Shown: positions 16,608 to 25,955 of the stretch, in pieces
How positions within the stretch are numbered: position 1 is the stretch's first letter
How the letters are laid out: each line of letters starts with the position of its first letter
Notes under the pieces: model-generated
What the model saw: the letters and a program-made list of their open reading frames with translations, nothing else
The model's database searches: none
Told to the model about the DNA's origin: nothing
Assembly (NCBI GenBank): GCA_030524545.1
Contig: JAUNGM010000008.1
Location: 1-64,000, forward strand
Direction of reading: 5' to 3'
Source: Eubacteriales bacterium
Lineage (GTDB): Bacteria; Bacillota; Clostridia; Lachnospirales; Lachnospiraceae
Length of the DNA stretch: 64,000 nt
Translations under genes and position numbers: made by a program

Positions 16608-17795
16608 ATGTTTGGAAATATTTACTGGAAATATATCTTAAGGGCTGTGAGGAGCAGGGATATGGTCATCTGGACATTTCTCTTTCCCATCCTTCTTGCA
16701 ACTTTGTTTCATTTTTCGCTGGGAAAACTGGAAGAAACCGATTCCTTTGAGACCGTGCCTGTAGCTGTAGTACAGTCCCGGGAACTGGATATGGAGATGT
16801 ATCTGGGGCAAATGCTGGAAAGCCTGGAGGAAGGAGACTCACCGGTGCTGGAAATTACCCGGGCTGCGGATGCCGAAGAGGCAGAGGAGCTTTTAAAGGA
16901 AGAACAGGTGAAGGGATACATTGCCGTAGAAGATGGGGCGCCGAAGCTTTATGTCAGGGAGAATGGCATTTCTGAAACTATTTTGAAAAATGTGCTGGAT
17001 CGTTATATTCAGACAAAGGATACGGTCATGACAATGATCAGGGAAAATCCGGGTGCAGCCCTTGCCATGGCTGAAACCGCTGTACAGGGAATGTCTGCGC
17101 AGGGAGAAGATTCACAGAATACAGGAGATTCTTCCGAATCATTTATCGGGAATCTGGAGCTTTCCGGCCAGAAGCCGTCGGTAACGGCAAATTATTATTA
17201 TGCACTGCTTGGAATGCTCTGTCTGTTCGGGGGATTTCACGGATTGGTCGTGGTGGAAAGCCTTCAGGCAAACCTGTCGCCGCAGGGGGCCAGAAATACG
17301 CTGTCTCCCGGGAACCGGTATAAATTATTCTGTGCCTCGTATCTTGGTGCCCTGACGATTCAGTTTATCAGTGCGGCAGTGAGTATGTGCTATATCCAGT
17401 TCGTATTGGGAATCAGCTTCGGCTCACAGTTTGGTTATGCTCTGGCCGCCGCATTTGCAGGCAGCATGACGGGAATCGCCTTTGGAAGCCTGATCGCATT
17501 GCCGTCAAAATGGAAGGGCGGAGTTAAGACCGGCGTACTGGTAGGCGTGTCTTTGATCTGCAGCTTTTTTGCAGGACTGATGGTAGGCGGAGTCAATTAT
17601 CTCGTGGACGAGTATCTGCCTGTATTATCCAAGCTGAATCCGGCTGCCAGAATCTCAGATGCTTTTTATTGCCTGTATTATTATGAGGATCACACCAGAT
17701 ATTTCCGGAATATAGGGATTCTGCTGGTAATGTCGGTTGTATTTTCGGGAATCTGTGTGGTGTTTATAAGGAGGAATCAATATGAAAGCATTTAG
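16608..17795 (+). CDS. ABC-2 type permease
   Basis: The 395-residue protein has one N-terminal helix (about 20-40), a long extracellular part (about 45-190), and five helices in the C-terminal half. This is the layout of YhgE/ABC-2_membrane_3 permeases. ATG 16608 is chosen because GGAGGGG lies just upstream; the frame also extends into the end of the ATPase gene. It pairs with the next permease, overlapping by 14 bases. Confidence 0.88.
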   Translation: MFGNIYWKYILRAVRSRDMVIWTFLFPILLATLFHFSLGKLEETDSFETVPVAVVQSRELDMEMYLGQMLESLEEGDSPVLEITRAADAEEAEELLKEEQVKGYIAVEDGAPKLYVRENGISETILKNVLDRYIQTKDTVMTMIRENPGAALAMAETAVQGMSAQGEDSQNTGDSSESFIGNLELSGQKPSVTANYYYALLGMLCLFGGFHGLVVVESLQANLSPQGARNTLSPGNRYKLFCASYLGALTIQFISAAVSMCYIQFVLGISFGSQFGYALAAAFAGSMTGIAFGSLIALPSKWKGGVKTGVLVGVSLICSFFAGLMVGGVNYLVDEYLPVLSKLNPAARISDAFYCLYYYEDHTRYFRNIGILLVMSVVFSGICVVFIRRNQYESI

Positions 17796-18990
17796 TGCAT
17801 GTTTGAAAATTATGAAAAGGCGGAAGATGACATTTGTGATCTACTTTTCCGTTTTTGCAGCCCTGCTCCTTAGTATGGTTTTTCTCGGGGATTCCTCCAT
17901 GTATGGGGACTTTACCGCCAAAAGACCAAACTACGCATTGATCAGCAGGGATGGCGGCGGCGCGCTGGCGCAGGGACTTGCCAAAGTTCTGGAATATACC
18001 GGAACGGAGGTGGAGCTTGAGGATTCCAAAGAGGCAATGATGGATGCCGGATTTTTTCAGGCAGTTGATTGTATCTTTGTGATTCCGGAGGGATACCAGC
18101 AGGGCTTTTGGGATGGGGAAGAGACTTCTCTTCAAATGTGGCAGTGGCCGTCCTCTTCCACGGGGTATTACCTGCGTTCGGCAGTGGAACAGTACCTGTC
18201 TCTGATTCGGATGTATCAGGCTGCAGGCGGGATGTCGGAAACGGAAATGGCAGAGGCTGCTGCGGATTCCATGGAACTGGAGACAGAGGTCACGGTACGC
18301 AGGTATACGGATGGAGCATTGGTTTCCGAGAAGATTCGGCTGTTTCAGCGGTTTATTCCTTATATTATGCTGCTGATCTGTATTTCCGGAGTGGGCAACG
18401 TATTTCTGTGCTTTAAAAAGCCGGAGATCCGTATGAGGAATCTGTGTAGCCCTGTGCGGCCTGTTTCTTTTGCCGTGGGTAAATTCCTGTATGCCTGTGT
18501 GGTCGGTGTGGGTGTCTGGGTTCTTTTGAACCTGATGGGAATTATTGTATGCCGGAAAGAATGGATGGAGATTGATGCCCGGCTGTGGCTGCTGTATTTT
18601 GGGAATAGTTTTGTATTTGTGTTTGTTGCGGTTTCTGTGGCTCTTCTGTGCAGCGCAGTGATCAGCAGCGAAAATGCCATGAGTTTTGTGACGAATATTG
18701 TATCTCTGGCTATGTGTTTTGTGAGCGGGGTGTTTGTTCCGCTGGAAATGATGGGAAGTGCTCTGCTGAAAGTGGCAAAATTTGTTCCTGTGTACTGGTT
18801 TGAAGAGAATGAAGGAAGGATCAGCAACCTGGCCGGTTTCGGAAGGGAAACTCTGAAGCCTGTTTATGAGGGAATGCTGATACAGGCGGGATTTGCTGCG
18901 GCTCTCTTCTGTATTTATCTTCTGGTGAACAAATATCAGCAGCAGGCAGAGGAGTCGTATGGATCTGTGAGGACGGAAATTGAGCAGTAA
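17782..18990 (+). CDS. ABC-2 type permease
   Basis: The 402-residue protein has the same layout as its neighbour: a first helix at about 20-35, an extracellular part with acidic residues to about 180, and six helices thereafter, including a tract ending MCFVSGVFVPLEMMGSALL. The start follows AAGGAGGAATCA. It is the last gene of the ATPase-permease-permease unit. No terminator is obvious in the 40 bases after its stop. Confidence 0.88.
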   Translation: MKAFSACLKIMKRRKMTFVIYFSVFAALLLSMVFLGDSSMYGDFTAKRPNYALISRDGGGALAQGLAKVLEYTGTEVELEDSKEAMMDAGFFQAVDCIFVIPEGYQQGFWDGEETSLQMWQWPSSSTGYYLRSAVEQYLSLIRMYQAAGGMSETEMAEAAADSMELETEVTVRRYTDGALVSEKIRLFQRFIPYIMLLICISGVGNVFLCFKKPEIRMRNLCSPVRPVSFAVGKFLYACVVGVGVWVLLNLMGIIVCRKEWMEIDARLWLLYFGNSFVFVFVAVSVALLCSAVISSENAMSFVTNIVSLAMCFVSGVFVPLEMMGSALLKVAKFVPVYWFEENEGRISNLAGFGRETLKPVYEGMLIQAGFAAALFCIYLLVNKYQQQAEESYGSVRTEIEQ

Positions 18991-19031
18991 CCCACAGTGA
19001 ACCGGCCATCCCGGGATTTATATATGGAACA

Positions 19032-19060
19032 TTGACAGGGGCCCAGGTGAAAGTTACAAT
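19032..19060 (+). promoter_or_regulatory. Putative promoter of the 80-residue protein gene
   Basis: TTGACA (19032-19037) and TACAAT (19055-19060) are 17 bases apart, 66 bases before the start codon at 19127. Confidence 0.65.
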
Positions 19061-19126
19061 GGAATAAAGAGGAATTGGAAAGATTGGTTTCACAGAGTGT
19101 CCGTGTATAAGAAAGGGGGCTGCCGG

Positions 19127-19369
19127 ATGATTACGATATTTAACCGGGAATGTGTTTATAAAGGGTATTCTGTCCAGGAGTATCAGCGGGTTATGGGGGT
19201 GTTGAGACAAAACGGGATAAAGTTTGTAAATAAATGGAAAGAGTTTCATCCTGTGTCACATAAGATGGGGAGGTTTGGGCAACTTTCGCAATATGATTTT
19301 ATGTATGAGCTTTATGTTCATAAGGATGACTTTGAGAAATGCAGGTATTTGCTTAGAAAAAAGCAGTAA
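19127..19369 (+). CDS. Small soluble protein, DUF2007-like
   Basis: The 80-residue protein reads as one alpha/beta domain: a strand with VYKGYSVQEYQRVMGVLRQ, then IKFVNKWKEF, then a strand with MYELYVHKDDFEKCRYLL. The closing pattern of a strand followed by a DDFEKCR-like helix is seen in DUF2007 and similar ferredoxin-like small proteins. The family call is tentative and no function is known. ATG 19127 with GAAAGGGGG upstream is preferred over the first in-frame codon at 19097. It has its own promoter and terminator, so it is a monocistronic unit. Confidence 0.6.
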   Translation: MITIFNRECVYKGYSVQEYQRVMGVLRQNGIKFVNKWKEFHPVSHKMGRFGQLSQYDFMYELYVHKDDFEKCRYLLRKKQ

Positions 19370-19376
19370 TAAGAAC

Positions 19377-19444
19377 AGAGCGCCGTCTGCAGCGGGAGGG
19401 CTGTGTGGGATACATAGCTTCCGGATGTGCAGGGCGCTCTTTTT
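19377..19444 (+). terminator. Terminator between the small protein gene and argG
   Basis: AGAGCGCC (19377-19384) pairs with GGCGCTCT (19433-19440), an inner TGCA/TGCA pair extends it, and TTTTT follows. The loop is long (48 bases). It ends the small protein gene just before the convergent argG stop. Confidence 0.65.
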
Positions 19445-19456
19445 GATCGTCAGGAT

Positions 19457-20683
19457 TTATTTGTCAGCTTTTTTTACTTCAGCCATTTTCATCGCGCGGA
19501 CTTTCAGCGGCAGGCCGAAGAGGGTGATGAAGCCGTCGGCGTCGTGGTGGTCATACAGATCGCCTGTTGTGAAGGAGGCAAGGGACTCGTTGTACAGGCT
19601 GTATGGGGAAGTGGTTCCGGCTTTGATGATGTTGCCTTTGTACAGTTTGAGTTTCACTTCACCTGTGACATACTGCTGGGTGGATTCTACAAATGCCTGA
19701 ATCGCTTCGCGAAGCGGCGTATACCACTTGCCTTCGTATACGACCTGGGCAAACTGGCTGCCGAGTTTCTTCTTGGTTTCCAGAGTTTCGCGGTCGAGGG
19801 TCAGCTCTTCCAGCTGCTCGTGGGCTTCCATCAGGATGGTTCCGCCTGGAGTTTCATATACACCGCGGGATTTCATGCCGACAACACGGTTTTCTACGAT
19901 ATCAACGATACCGATGCCGTTTTCGCCGCCAAGCCTGTTCAGCTCTGTGATGATCTCGGAAACTTTCATGGCTTTGCCGTTCAGTGTTTTCGGGACACCG
20001 GCTTCAAAGGTCATGGTAATTTCGGTTTCTTTATCAGGTGCGTTCTGCGGGGTTACGCCGAGAACCAGCATGTGGTCATAGTTTGGAGCCAGGGAAGGGT
20101 CTTCCAGTTCCAGTCCTTCGTGGCTGATGTGCCATAAGTTACGGTCGCGGCTGTAGCTGTGGCTTGCATCAAACGGAAGATTGATGCCGTGTGCCTGGCA
20201 GAATGCAATCTCGTCTTCACGGGACTGCATGGTCCATACGTCTGTCATACGCCATGGAGCAATGATCTTCAGATCCGGGGCAAGGGCTTTGATTCCCAGC
20301 TCAAAACGAATCTGGTCATTTCCTTTGCCTGTTGCGCCGTGACAGATGGCGGAAGCGCCCTCCTTGCGGGCAATCTCTACTAATTTTTTGGCAATGGCAG
20401 GACGTGCCATGGAGGTTCCGAGGAGATATTTGTGTTCGTATACGGCACCTGCTTTGACACATGGCATGATGAAGTCGTCACAGAACTCATCAACGATGTC
20501 TTCGATGTATAATTTTGCAGCGCCGGAAAGCTTTGCTCTTTCATCCAGACCTTCCAGTTCATTTCCCTGGCCGCAGTTGACGCAGCAGCAGATTACTTCA
20601 TAATCAAAATTCTCTTTTAACCACGGAATCAATGCTGTGGTGTCAAGTCCGCCGGAATACGCTAAGACAACTTTTTCTTTCAT
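19457..20683 (-). CDS. argG: Argininosuccinate synthase
   Basis: This 408-residue enzyme joins citrulline and aspartate using ATP in the seventh step of arginine synthesis. The ATP P-loop AYSGGLDTT is at residues 8-16. Later conserved blocks include GTSMARPAIAKKLVE, GATGKGNDQIRFE and LWHISHEGLELEDP. ATG 20683 is chosen because AGGAGGAAATC lies just upstream; the frame extends 27 bases further. It is divergent from argCJBD across a 424-base control region. argH and argF are not in this window. Confidence 0.96.
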   Translation of the reverse strand: MKEKVVLAYSGGLDTTALIPWLKENFDYEVICCCVNCGQGNELEGLDERAKLSGAAKLYIEDIVDEFCDDFIMPCVKAGAVYEHKYLLGTSMARPAIAKKLVEIARKEGASAICHGATGKGNDQIRFELGIKALAPDLKIIAPWRMTDVWTMQSREDEIAFCQAHGINLPFDASHSYSRDRNLWHISHEGLELEDPSLAPNYDHMLVLGVTPQNAPDKETEITMTFEAGVPKTLNGKAMKVSEIITELNRLGGENGIGIVDIVENRVVGMKSRGVYETPGGTILMEAHEQLEELTLDRETLETKKKLGSQFAQVVYEGKWYTPLREAIQAFVESTQQYVTGEVKLKLYKGNIIKAGTTSPYSLYNESLASFTTGDLYDHHDADGFITLFGLPLKVRAMKMAEVKKADK

Positions 20684-20836
20684 AATAGATTTCCTCCTGA
20701 AATTCTGCATTTTTATCGTTCTGCCTATTGGCAGGAACGGTGATATTTGGTATCATATACCCGGATATGAGACAGTAACTCATTTATTTTATTTACAGGA
20801 CAGCCGATTACGTACTCTGTCCTTCTGACATGGGTT

Positions 20837-20865
20837 AATATACAACATTTTTTATAAATATGCAA
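20837..20865 (-). promoter_or_regulatory. argG promoter
   Basis: On the minus strand TTGCAT (20865-20860) is 17 bases from TATATT (20842-20837). The leader of about 150 bases contains small hairpins, such as GTTCTGCC/GGCAGGAAC near 20720-20740, but I see no T-box core. The -35 box shares the TGCAT element with the argC side. Confidence 0.65.
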
Positions 20866-20896
20866 TAGCATTTTTGAAAAAAGATGAAAAAAGTTT

Positions 20897-20910
20897 TGCA
20901 TAAAAATGCA
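20897..20910. promoter_or_regulatory. ArgR-box-like palindrome
   Basis: TGCATAAAAATGCA lies between the divergent arg promoters. A second one, TGCATAATATGCA, is at 20987-20999 and overlaps the argC -35 box. ArgR/AhrC boxes are AT-rich 18-base palindromes of TGAATAATTATTCA type, and TGCAT half sites are an accepted variant. The regulator gene is not in the window. Confidence 0.55.
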
Positions 20911-20985
20911 CCATTAAATAGGTAATATTACATGTAAATGTTCAAAGAAAGGGAAATGCGGCGGAAAAAATCCTGAAAATACTAG

Positions 20986-21014
20986 TTGCATAATATGCAG
21001 AATGGATGTATAAT
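20986..21014 (+). promoter_or_regulatory. argC promoter overlapping an ArgR-like box
   Basis: TTGCAT (20986-20991) and TATAAT (21009-21014) are 17 bases apart. The palindrome TGCATAATATGCA (20987-20999) covers the -35 box, so a bound repressor would block RNA polymerase directly. Confidence 0.7.
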
Positions 21015-21107
21015 CTTAACTACTTGCTGAAGAATATCGATTTTTGGACAGTATGATACATACTGCGTGGAAAATACGGAGGAGAAAATATTGAGGAGGA
21101 ATAAAAG

Positions 21108-22148
21108 ATGATAAAAGCAGGAATTATCGGTGCGACCGGTTATGCGGGCAACGAGATCGTAAGGCTTTTGCTGGGACATAAGGATGTGGAAGTTGCATGG
21201 TACGGTTCCAGAAGCTACATTGATAAAAAGTATGCAGGTGTCTATCAGAATTTTTTCAAGCTGGTGGATGCGAAATGTATGGATGACAATATGGCAGCTC
21301 TGGCTGATGAGGTGGATGTGATTTTTACTGCAACGCCGCAGGGACTTTGCGCTTCCCTTGTAAATGAGGAAATCCTTTCCAAAGCGAAAGTGGTAGACTT
21401 AAGTGCGGATTTTCGTATCAAGGATGTTGCCAAATATGAAAAATGGTACGGGATTGAACATAAATCGCCGCAGTTTGTGGAGGAAGCGGTTTACGGCCTC
21501 TGCGAGATCAACCGCGAAGATATTAAAAAGGCAAGGCTGATCGCGAACCCGGGATGCTATCCTACCTGCTCTACATTATCCATTTATCCATTATTAAAGG
21601 AAGGAATGATCGATCCTTCTACCATTATTATTGATGCAAAATCCGGAACATCAGGAGCAGGAAGAGGGGCAAAGGCAGATAATCTTTTCTGCGAAGTCAA
21701 CGAGAATATCAAGGCCTATGGTGTGGCATCACACAGGCATACACCGGAGATTGAAGATCAGCTTGGGTATGCGTGCGGGCAGGATGTTCTGATTAATTTT
21801 ACGCCCCATCTGGTGCCTATGAACAGGGGAATCCTGGTGACTGCGTATGCATCTCTTGTGAAGGATGTGACCTATGAAGAGGTGAAGGCTGCGTATGATA
21901 AATATTATGCAGATGAGACTTTTATCCGTGTTCTGGATAAGGATGTATGCCCGCAGACCAGATTTGTAGAGGGCAGCAATTATGTGGATGTGAATTTTAA
22001 GATCGACCCGAGAACCAAACGCGTCATTATGATGGGGGCGATCGATAATCTGGTCAAAGGAGCTGCCGGACAGGCAGTACAGAATATGAATTTATTATTC
22101 GGATTTGACGAGGCCGAGGGCCTCCGCCAGGTGCCGATGATGCCGTAA
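21108..22148 (+). CDS. argC: N-acetyl-gamma-glutamyl-phosphate reductase
   Basis: The 346-residue enzyme reduces N-acetylglutamyl phosphate to the semialdehyde with NADPH. The Rossmann start GIIGATGYAGNEIVRLL binds the cofactor, C150 in NPGCYPTC is the catalytic Cys, and SHRHTPEIE carries the conserved His. It is the first gene of the argCJBD operon and has GAGGAGGAATAAAAG as its ribosome site. Length is usual for the type-1 family. Confidence 0.96.
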   Translation: MIKAGIIGATGYAGNEIVRLLLGHKDVEVAWYGSRSYIDKKYAGVYQNFFKLVDAKCMDDNMAALADEVDVIFTATPQGLCASLVNEEILSKAKVVDLSADFRIKDVAKYEKWYGIEHKSPQFVEEAVYGLCEINREDIKKARLIANPGCYPTCSTLSIYPLLKEGMIDPSTIIIDAKSGTSGAGRGAKADNLFCEVNENIKAYGVASHRHTPEIEDQLGYACGQDVLINFTPHLVPMNRGILVTAYASLVKDVTYEEVKAAYDKYYADETFIRVLDKDVCPQTRFVEGSNYVDVNFKIDPRTKRVIMMGAIDNLVKGAAGQAVQNMNLLFGFDEAEGLRQVPMMP

Positions 22149-22194
22149 ACGGGATGCAGGCATGGCCGTTTGGCCGGGAATAAGGAGGAGTATT

Positions 22195-23418
22195 ATGGAG
22201 ATTATAAAAGGCGGCGTGACTGCTGCAAAAGGGTTCCGGGCAGCAGCAACAGCAGCGGAGATTAAATATAAAGGACGTACGGACATGGCAATGATCTACA
22301 GTGATGTGCCCTGTCTGGCAGCGGGAACTTTTACTACCAATGTGGTAAAGGCAGCCCCGGTAAAGTGGGACCAGGAAATCGTTTATCATCATCCCTGCGC
22401 ACAGGTGATCGTATGCAACAGCGGCATTGCCAATGCCTGTACGGGAGAAGAAGGATACGGCTACTGCAGAAAGACGGCAGAGGCGGCGGCAGAGGCCCTG
22501 CAGGTACCTGAAGACAGCGTACTGGTGGCTTCCACGGGAGTGATCGGGATGCAGCTTCCCATTGACCGCCTCGCAGACGGCGTGAAGGCCATGGCACCGA
22601 AGCTGGATGGAGGAATCGAGGCCGGAACAGAGGCAGCCAAAGCCATTATGACCACCGATACCGTTAAAAAAGAAGTGGCCGTTCAGGTAGAAATCGGCGG
22701 AAAAACAGTGACTATCGGCGGTATGTGTAAGGGCTCCGGCATGATCCATCCCAACATGTGCACCATGCTCGGATTTGTTACAACAGATGCTAAAATATCC
22801 AAAAAAATGCTCCAGGAAGCATTGAGCGAGGATGTAAAAGATACCTATAATATGGTGTCCGTAGACGGGGATACCTCTACCAATGATACGGTGCTTTTGC
22901 TGGCAAACGGCCTGGCAGAGAACCCGGAAATTACGGAAAAGGGAGAAGATTATGAGGCTTTCAAACAGGCGCTGAACTACGTAAATACAACTCTGGCAAA
23001 GAAGATCGCAGGTGACGGTGAAGGCGCGACTGCACTTTTTGAAGTCAGGATCATCGGTGCACAGAGCAAGGAACAGGCAGTGACCCTGAGCAAATCCGTT
23101 GTCACTTCTTCCCTGACGAAGGCAGCCATCTACGGACATGATGCCAATTGGGGCAGGATTCTCTGCGCCATGGGCTATTCAGGAGCGCAGTTTGACCCGG
23201 AAAAGGTAGATCTTTACTTTGAAAGCAAAGCCGGCAGGATCAAGATCATAGAAAACGGTGTTTCCACAGGATACAGCGAAGAAGAGGCGACAAAAATCCT
23301 TTCCGAGGAAGCCGTAACTGCAGTTGCTGACATCAAAATGGGTGACTGTACCGCAACTGCGTGGGGCTGTGATCTGACCTATGATTATGTGAAAATCAAT
23401 GCGGATTATCGCTCATAG
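22195..23418 (+). CDS. argJ: Bifunctional ornithine acetyltransferase/N-acetylglutamate synthase
   Basis: This 407-residue precursor moves the acetyl group from N-acetylornithine to glutamate, so the pathway runs as a cycle. It self-cleaves before the Thr in KGSGMIHPNMCTML, which becomes the nucleophile of the beta subunit; most homologues have Ala where this has Cys. ATG 22195 is chosen because AAGGAGGAG precedes it, although the frame opens at 22162. Whether it also makes N-acetylglutamate from acetyl-CoA cannot be read from sequence. It lies between argC and argB. Confidence 0.95.
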   Translation: MEIIKGGVTAAKGFRAAATAAEIKYKGRTDMAMIYSDVPCLAAGTFTTNVVKAAPVKWDQEIVYHHPCAQVIVCNSGIANACTGEEGYGYCRKTAEAAAEALQVPEDSVLVASTGVIGMQLPIDRLADGVKAMAPKLDGGIEAGTEAAKAIMTTDTVKKEVAVQVEIGGKTVTIGGMCKGSGMIHPNMCTMLGFVTTDAKISKKMLQEALSEDVKDTYNMVSVDGDTSTNDTVLLLANGLAENPEITEKGEDYEAFKQALNYVNTTLAKKIAGDGEGATALFEVRIIGAQSKEQAVTLSKSVVTSSLTKAAIYGHDANWGRILCAMGYSGAQFDPEKVDLYFESKAGRIKIIENGVSTGYSEEEATKILSEEAVTAVADIKMGDCTATAWGCDLTYDYVKINADYRS

Positions 23419-23463
23419 AACCGGTGTGAAATAATATAAAATGGAAGTTGTCTTTAGCGTAAA

Positions 23464-23607
23464 GTAACTATTCAGCAGGTAGTATCCCGCGAGGTGTTTT
23501 CATGCATTTATGCATGAAAATCCCGAGACATACAAGCCAAAATTCCTTCACCGAGGGTGATTTCTAATGAATTTTGGCTCGTAACTGTGAAGGTACTGAA
23601 CAGTTAC
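23464..23607. repeat. Structured intergenic element with terminal inverted repeats
   Basis: The 221-base argJ-argB gap holds a 144-base unit. Its ends are GTAACTATTCAG (23464-23475) and CTGAACAGTTAC (23596-23607), which are inverted copies at 11 of 12 bases. Inside are a perfect stem TTTTCATGCA/TGCATGAAAA (23497-23520) and a perfect stem AGCCAAAATTC/GAATTTTGGCT (23535-23579), the latter capped by TCACC/GGTGA. GTAACTG/CAGTTAC at 23581-23607 forms an alternative end hairpin. The layout resembles a palindromic repeat or MITE-like element, or a structured RNA within the operon. No transposase is nearby. Confidence 0.75.
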
Positions 23608-23639
23608 GATGTAAAGATGATATCCGAAGGAGTTAAAAA

Positions 23640-24536
23640 ATGGTAAATCAGAAATACTTAGACAAGGCGGAAGTCCTGATCGAAGCTCTCCCCTATATCC
23701 AGCGGTTTAACCGTAAGATCGTAGTCGTCAAATACGGTGGAAGCGCTATGCTTGACGAAGAGTTAAAAGCGAATGTCATCAAGGATGTAGTTCTTTTGAA
23801 ACTGGTAGGCTTTAAGCCGATCATTGTTCACGGAGGAGGCAAGGAAATCAGCCGCTGGGTAGGCAAAGTGGGCATGGAAGCCAAATTTATCAACGGCCTC
23901 CGTGTCACAGACAAAGACACTATGGAAATTGCTGAAATGGTGCTTGCCAAGGTGAACAAAGAGCTTGTCACACTGGTACAGGCCCTTGGCGTAAAAGCTG
24001 TGGGAATCAGCGGTAAAGACGGCGGTCTGTTAAAATGTCATAAAAAATTGTCCAACGGCGAGGACATCGGCTATGTAGGGGAAGTGGAAGAAGTCAACCC
24101 CAAAATTCTTTATGACCTTTTAGAAAAAGACTTTCTTCCGATTGTGTTCCCGGTAGGATACGATGATAATTTTGACAGCTACAATATCAATGCGGATGAT
24201 GCTGCCTGCGCGATCGCAGAGGCTGTAAATGCGGAAAAGCTGGCATTCCTGTCTGATATTGAGGGTGTATATAAGGACCAGAACGATCCGGCAACTTTGA
24301 TCTCCGAGCTGCAGGTGGGTGAGGCAGAAGCCCTGATCGCTGACGGATATGTAGGCGGGGGGATGATCCCGAAGCTGCGCAACTGTATTGATGCCATTGA
24401 GCACGGAGTCAACAGGGTTCATATCCTGGACGGAAGAATCCCCCACAGCCTTCTTCTGGAAATCTTTACAAACAAAGGTATCGGTACCGCAATTTTACGA
24501 GAGGATGGTGTAAAATACTACAATGAACATGAATGA
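23640..24536 (+). CDS. argB: Acetylglutamate kinase
   Basis: The 298-residue kinase phosphorylates N-acetylglutamate with ATP. Conserved parts are [10 protein letters not shown] (phosphate binding), [10 protein letters not shown], and [15 protein letters not shown] near the ATP site. The N-terminal helix (residues 8-25, [16 protein letters not shown]) is the extension found in arginine-inhibited hexameric enzymes, so feedback inhibition by arginine is likely. The start follows GAAGGAG, and its end overlaps argD by 14 bases. Confidence 0.96.
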   Translation: MVNQKYLDKAEVLIEALPYIQRFNRKIVVVKYGGSAMLDEELKANVIKDVVLLKLVGFKPIIVHGGGKEISRWVGKVGMEAKFINGLRVTDKDTMEIAEMVLAKVNKELVTLVQALGVKAVGISGKDGGLLKCHKKLSNGEDIGYVGEVEEVNPKILYDLLEKDFLPIVFPVGYDDNFDSYNINADDAACAIAEAVNAEKLAFLSDIEGVYKDQNDPATLISELQVGEAEALIADGYVGGGMIPKLRNCIDAIEHGVNRVHILDGRIPHSLLLEIFTNKGIGTAILREDGVKYYNEHE

Positions 24537-25716
24537 ACAGATGGAAGCATCAGAAGAAAATATTCTTCACACCTATAATCGCTTTCCGGTAGTTTTTGAC
24601 CGCGGGGAGGGATGTTATCTCTATGACACGGAGGGAATCAAATATCTGGATTTTGCCGCCGGAATTGCGGTAAATGCACTCGGATACCACTATCCCGGAT
24701 ATGATGATGCGCTGAAAGCACAGATTGACAAGCTGACGCATATTTCTAATTTATATTATAACCAGCCAATGAGTGAAGCAGGAGAAAAACTGGTGAAGGC
24801 CAGCGGCATGAGCAAGGCGTTCTTTACGAACAGCGGAACGGAGGCCATTGAAGGTGCCCTGAAGGCAGCCAGAAAATATGCCTATACAAAGAGCGGACAG
24901 GCTGACCGTCATGAGATTATTGCCATGAATCATTCTTTCCATGGGCGGAGTATGGGGGCATTATCTGTCACAGGAACCGCACATTATCGGGAACCGTTTG
25001 AACCGCTGGTCGGCGGTGTGAAATTTGCGGATTTTAATGATCTGGACAGCGTGAAAGCCCTTGTAACGGACAAAACCTGTGCGATTATTACCGAAGTTGT
25101 GCAGGGCGAAGGCGGTATCTATCCGGCAGATCCGGCGTTCCTCAAAGGCTTACGTGAGCTTTGCGATGCCAGGGATATCATCCTGATCTTTGATGAAGTA
25201 CAATGCGGAATGGGACGTACCGGCTTTTATTTTGCATGGCAGTCATACGGCGTACAGCCGGATATCATGGCGTGTGCCAAGGCTCTTGGAAGCGGTGTTC
25301 CGGTAGGCGCATTTGTGCTGGGCGAAAAGGCCGCAGCCGCATCACTGGTACCTGGTGACCACGGAACTACCTATGGCGGAAACCCGTTTGTCTGCGCTGC
25401 TGTCAGCAAAGTATTTGATATTTTTGAACAGGACAGGATTCTTGATCATGTGAAGGAACTGACCCCTTATTTTGAGAAAAAGCTGGATGAGCTTGCTGCG
25501 AAATACGACTGTGTTTCCGCAAGAAGAGGCAAAGGTTTCATGCAGGGCCTGGTGATCACCGGACGTCCGGTAGGGGATGTGGTAAAAAAAGCCCTGGAAG
25601 AGGGACTGCTGGTAATTTCAGCGGGAAGCGATGTCCTGAGGCTGGTTCCTCCGCTGATTATCAAAAAAGAACACATTGATGAAATGGTGGATATCCTGTC
25701 AGACTGTCTGGAGTAA
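24523..25716 (+). CDS. argD: Acetylornithine aminotransferase
   Basis: This 397-residue PLP enzyme converts N-acetylglutamate semialdehyde to N-acetylornithine. Visible features are [18 protein letters not shown] (phosphate loop), [13 protein letters not shown], the [13 protein letters not shown] Asp that contacts the pyridine nitrogen, and the Schiff-base Lys in [16 protein letters not shown]. The start at 24523 lies inside the end of argB, so translation is probably coupled. It is the last gene of the operon and is followed by a strong terminator. Confidence 0.95.
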   Translation: MNMNEQMEASEENILHTYNRFPVVFDRGEGCYLYDTEGIKYLDFAAGIAVNALGYHYPGYDDALKAQIDKLTHISNLYYNQPMSEAGEKLVKASGMSKAFFTNSGTEAIEGALKAARKYAYTKSGQADRHEIIAMNHSFHGRSMGALSVTGTAHYREPFEPLVGGVKFADFNDLDSVKALVTDKTCAIITEVVQGEGGIYPADPAFLKGLRELCDARDIILIFDEVQCGMGRTGFYFAWQSYGVQPDIMACAKALGSGVPVGAFVLGEKAAAASLVPGDHGTTYGGNPFVCAAVSKVFDIFEQDRILDHVKELTPYFEKKLDELAAKYDCVSARRGKGFMQGLVITGRPVGDVVKKALEEGLLVISAGSDVLRLVPPLIIKKEHIDEMVDILSDCLE

Positions 25717-25773
25717 GACAGCGTTTTGGATATCGAGAATCAAGCTGCAGGAGCAGAATAAAACGATGATAAG

Positions 25774-25812
25774 AGGGGAGTCCCTGAGAGGGGACTTCCC
25801 TTTCTTTTTTTT
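25774..25812 (+). terminator. Terminator of the argCJBD operon
   Basis: AGGGGAGTCCC (25774-25784) pairs with GGGGACTTCCC (25790-25800) with one mismatch, and TTTCTTTTTTTT follows at 25801-25812. Confidence 0.9.
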
Positions 25813-25874
25813 CTGTAAAACTGTTGGCTGCATAAAAAAATAAAAAATTCATAAAATAAAAATAAAAAAAGCAT

Positions 25875-25930
25875 TTGACAAACAGGATGCAAGGTGATAT
25901 ATTAAAGCCAAAAGTTAGTAACAATTAACC
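25875..25930 (+). promoter_or_regulatory. feo promoter with a DtxR/Fur-like operator
   Basis: TTGACA (25875-25880) and TATATT (25898-25903) are 17 bases apart. Just downstream, AAAGTTAGTAACAATTAACC (25911-25930) contains TTAG-N6-TTAA. A related TTAG-N6-CTAA is found before feoB. The position at and after the start point fits an iron-dependent repressor; which one is not shown. Confidence 0.65.
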
Positions 25931-25955
25931 GAAGCTTGAAAGGTGGATGAAGAAT

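Noticed and set aside
20684-20836. T-box riboswitch upstream of argG
   Set aside because: Small hairpins are present, but the conserved T-box core (AGGGTGGNACCGCG) and terminator are absent.
22054-23139. 361-codon open frame antisense to argJ
   Set aside because: No ribosome site and a low-complexity Cys/His-rich product; argJ on the other strand is certain.
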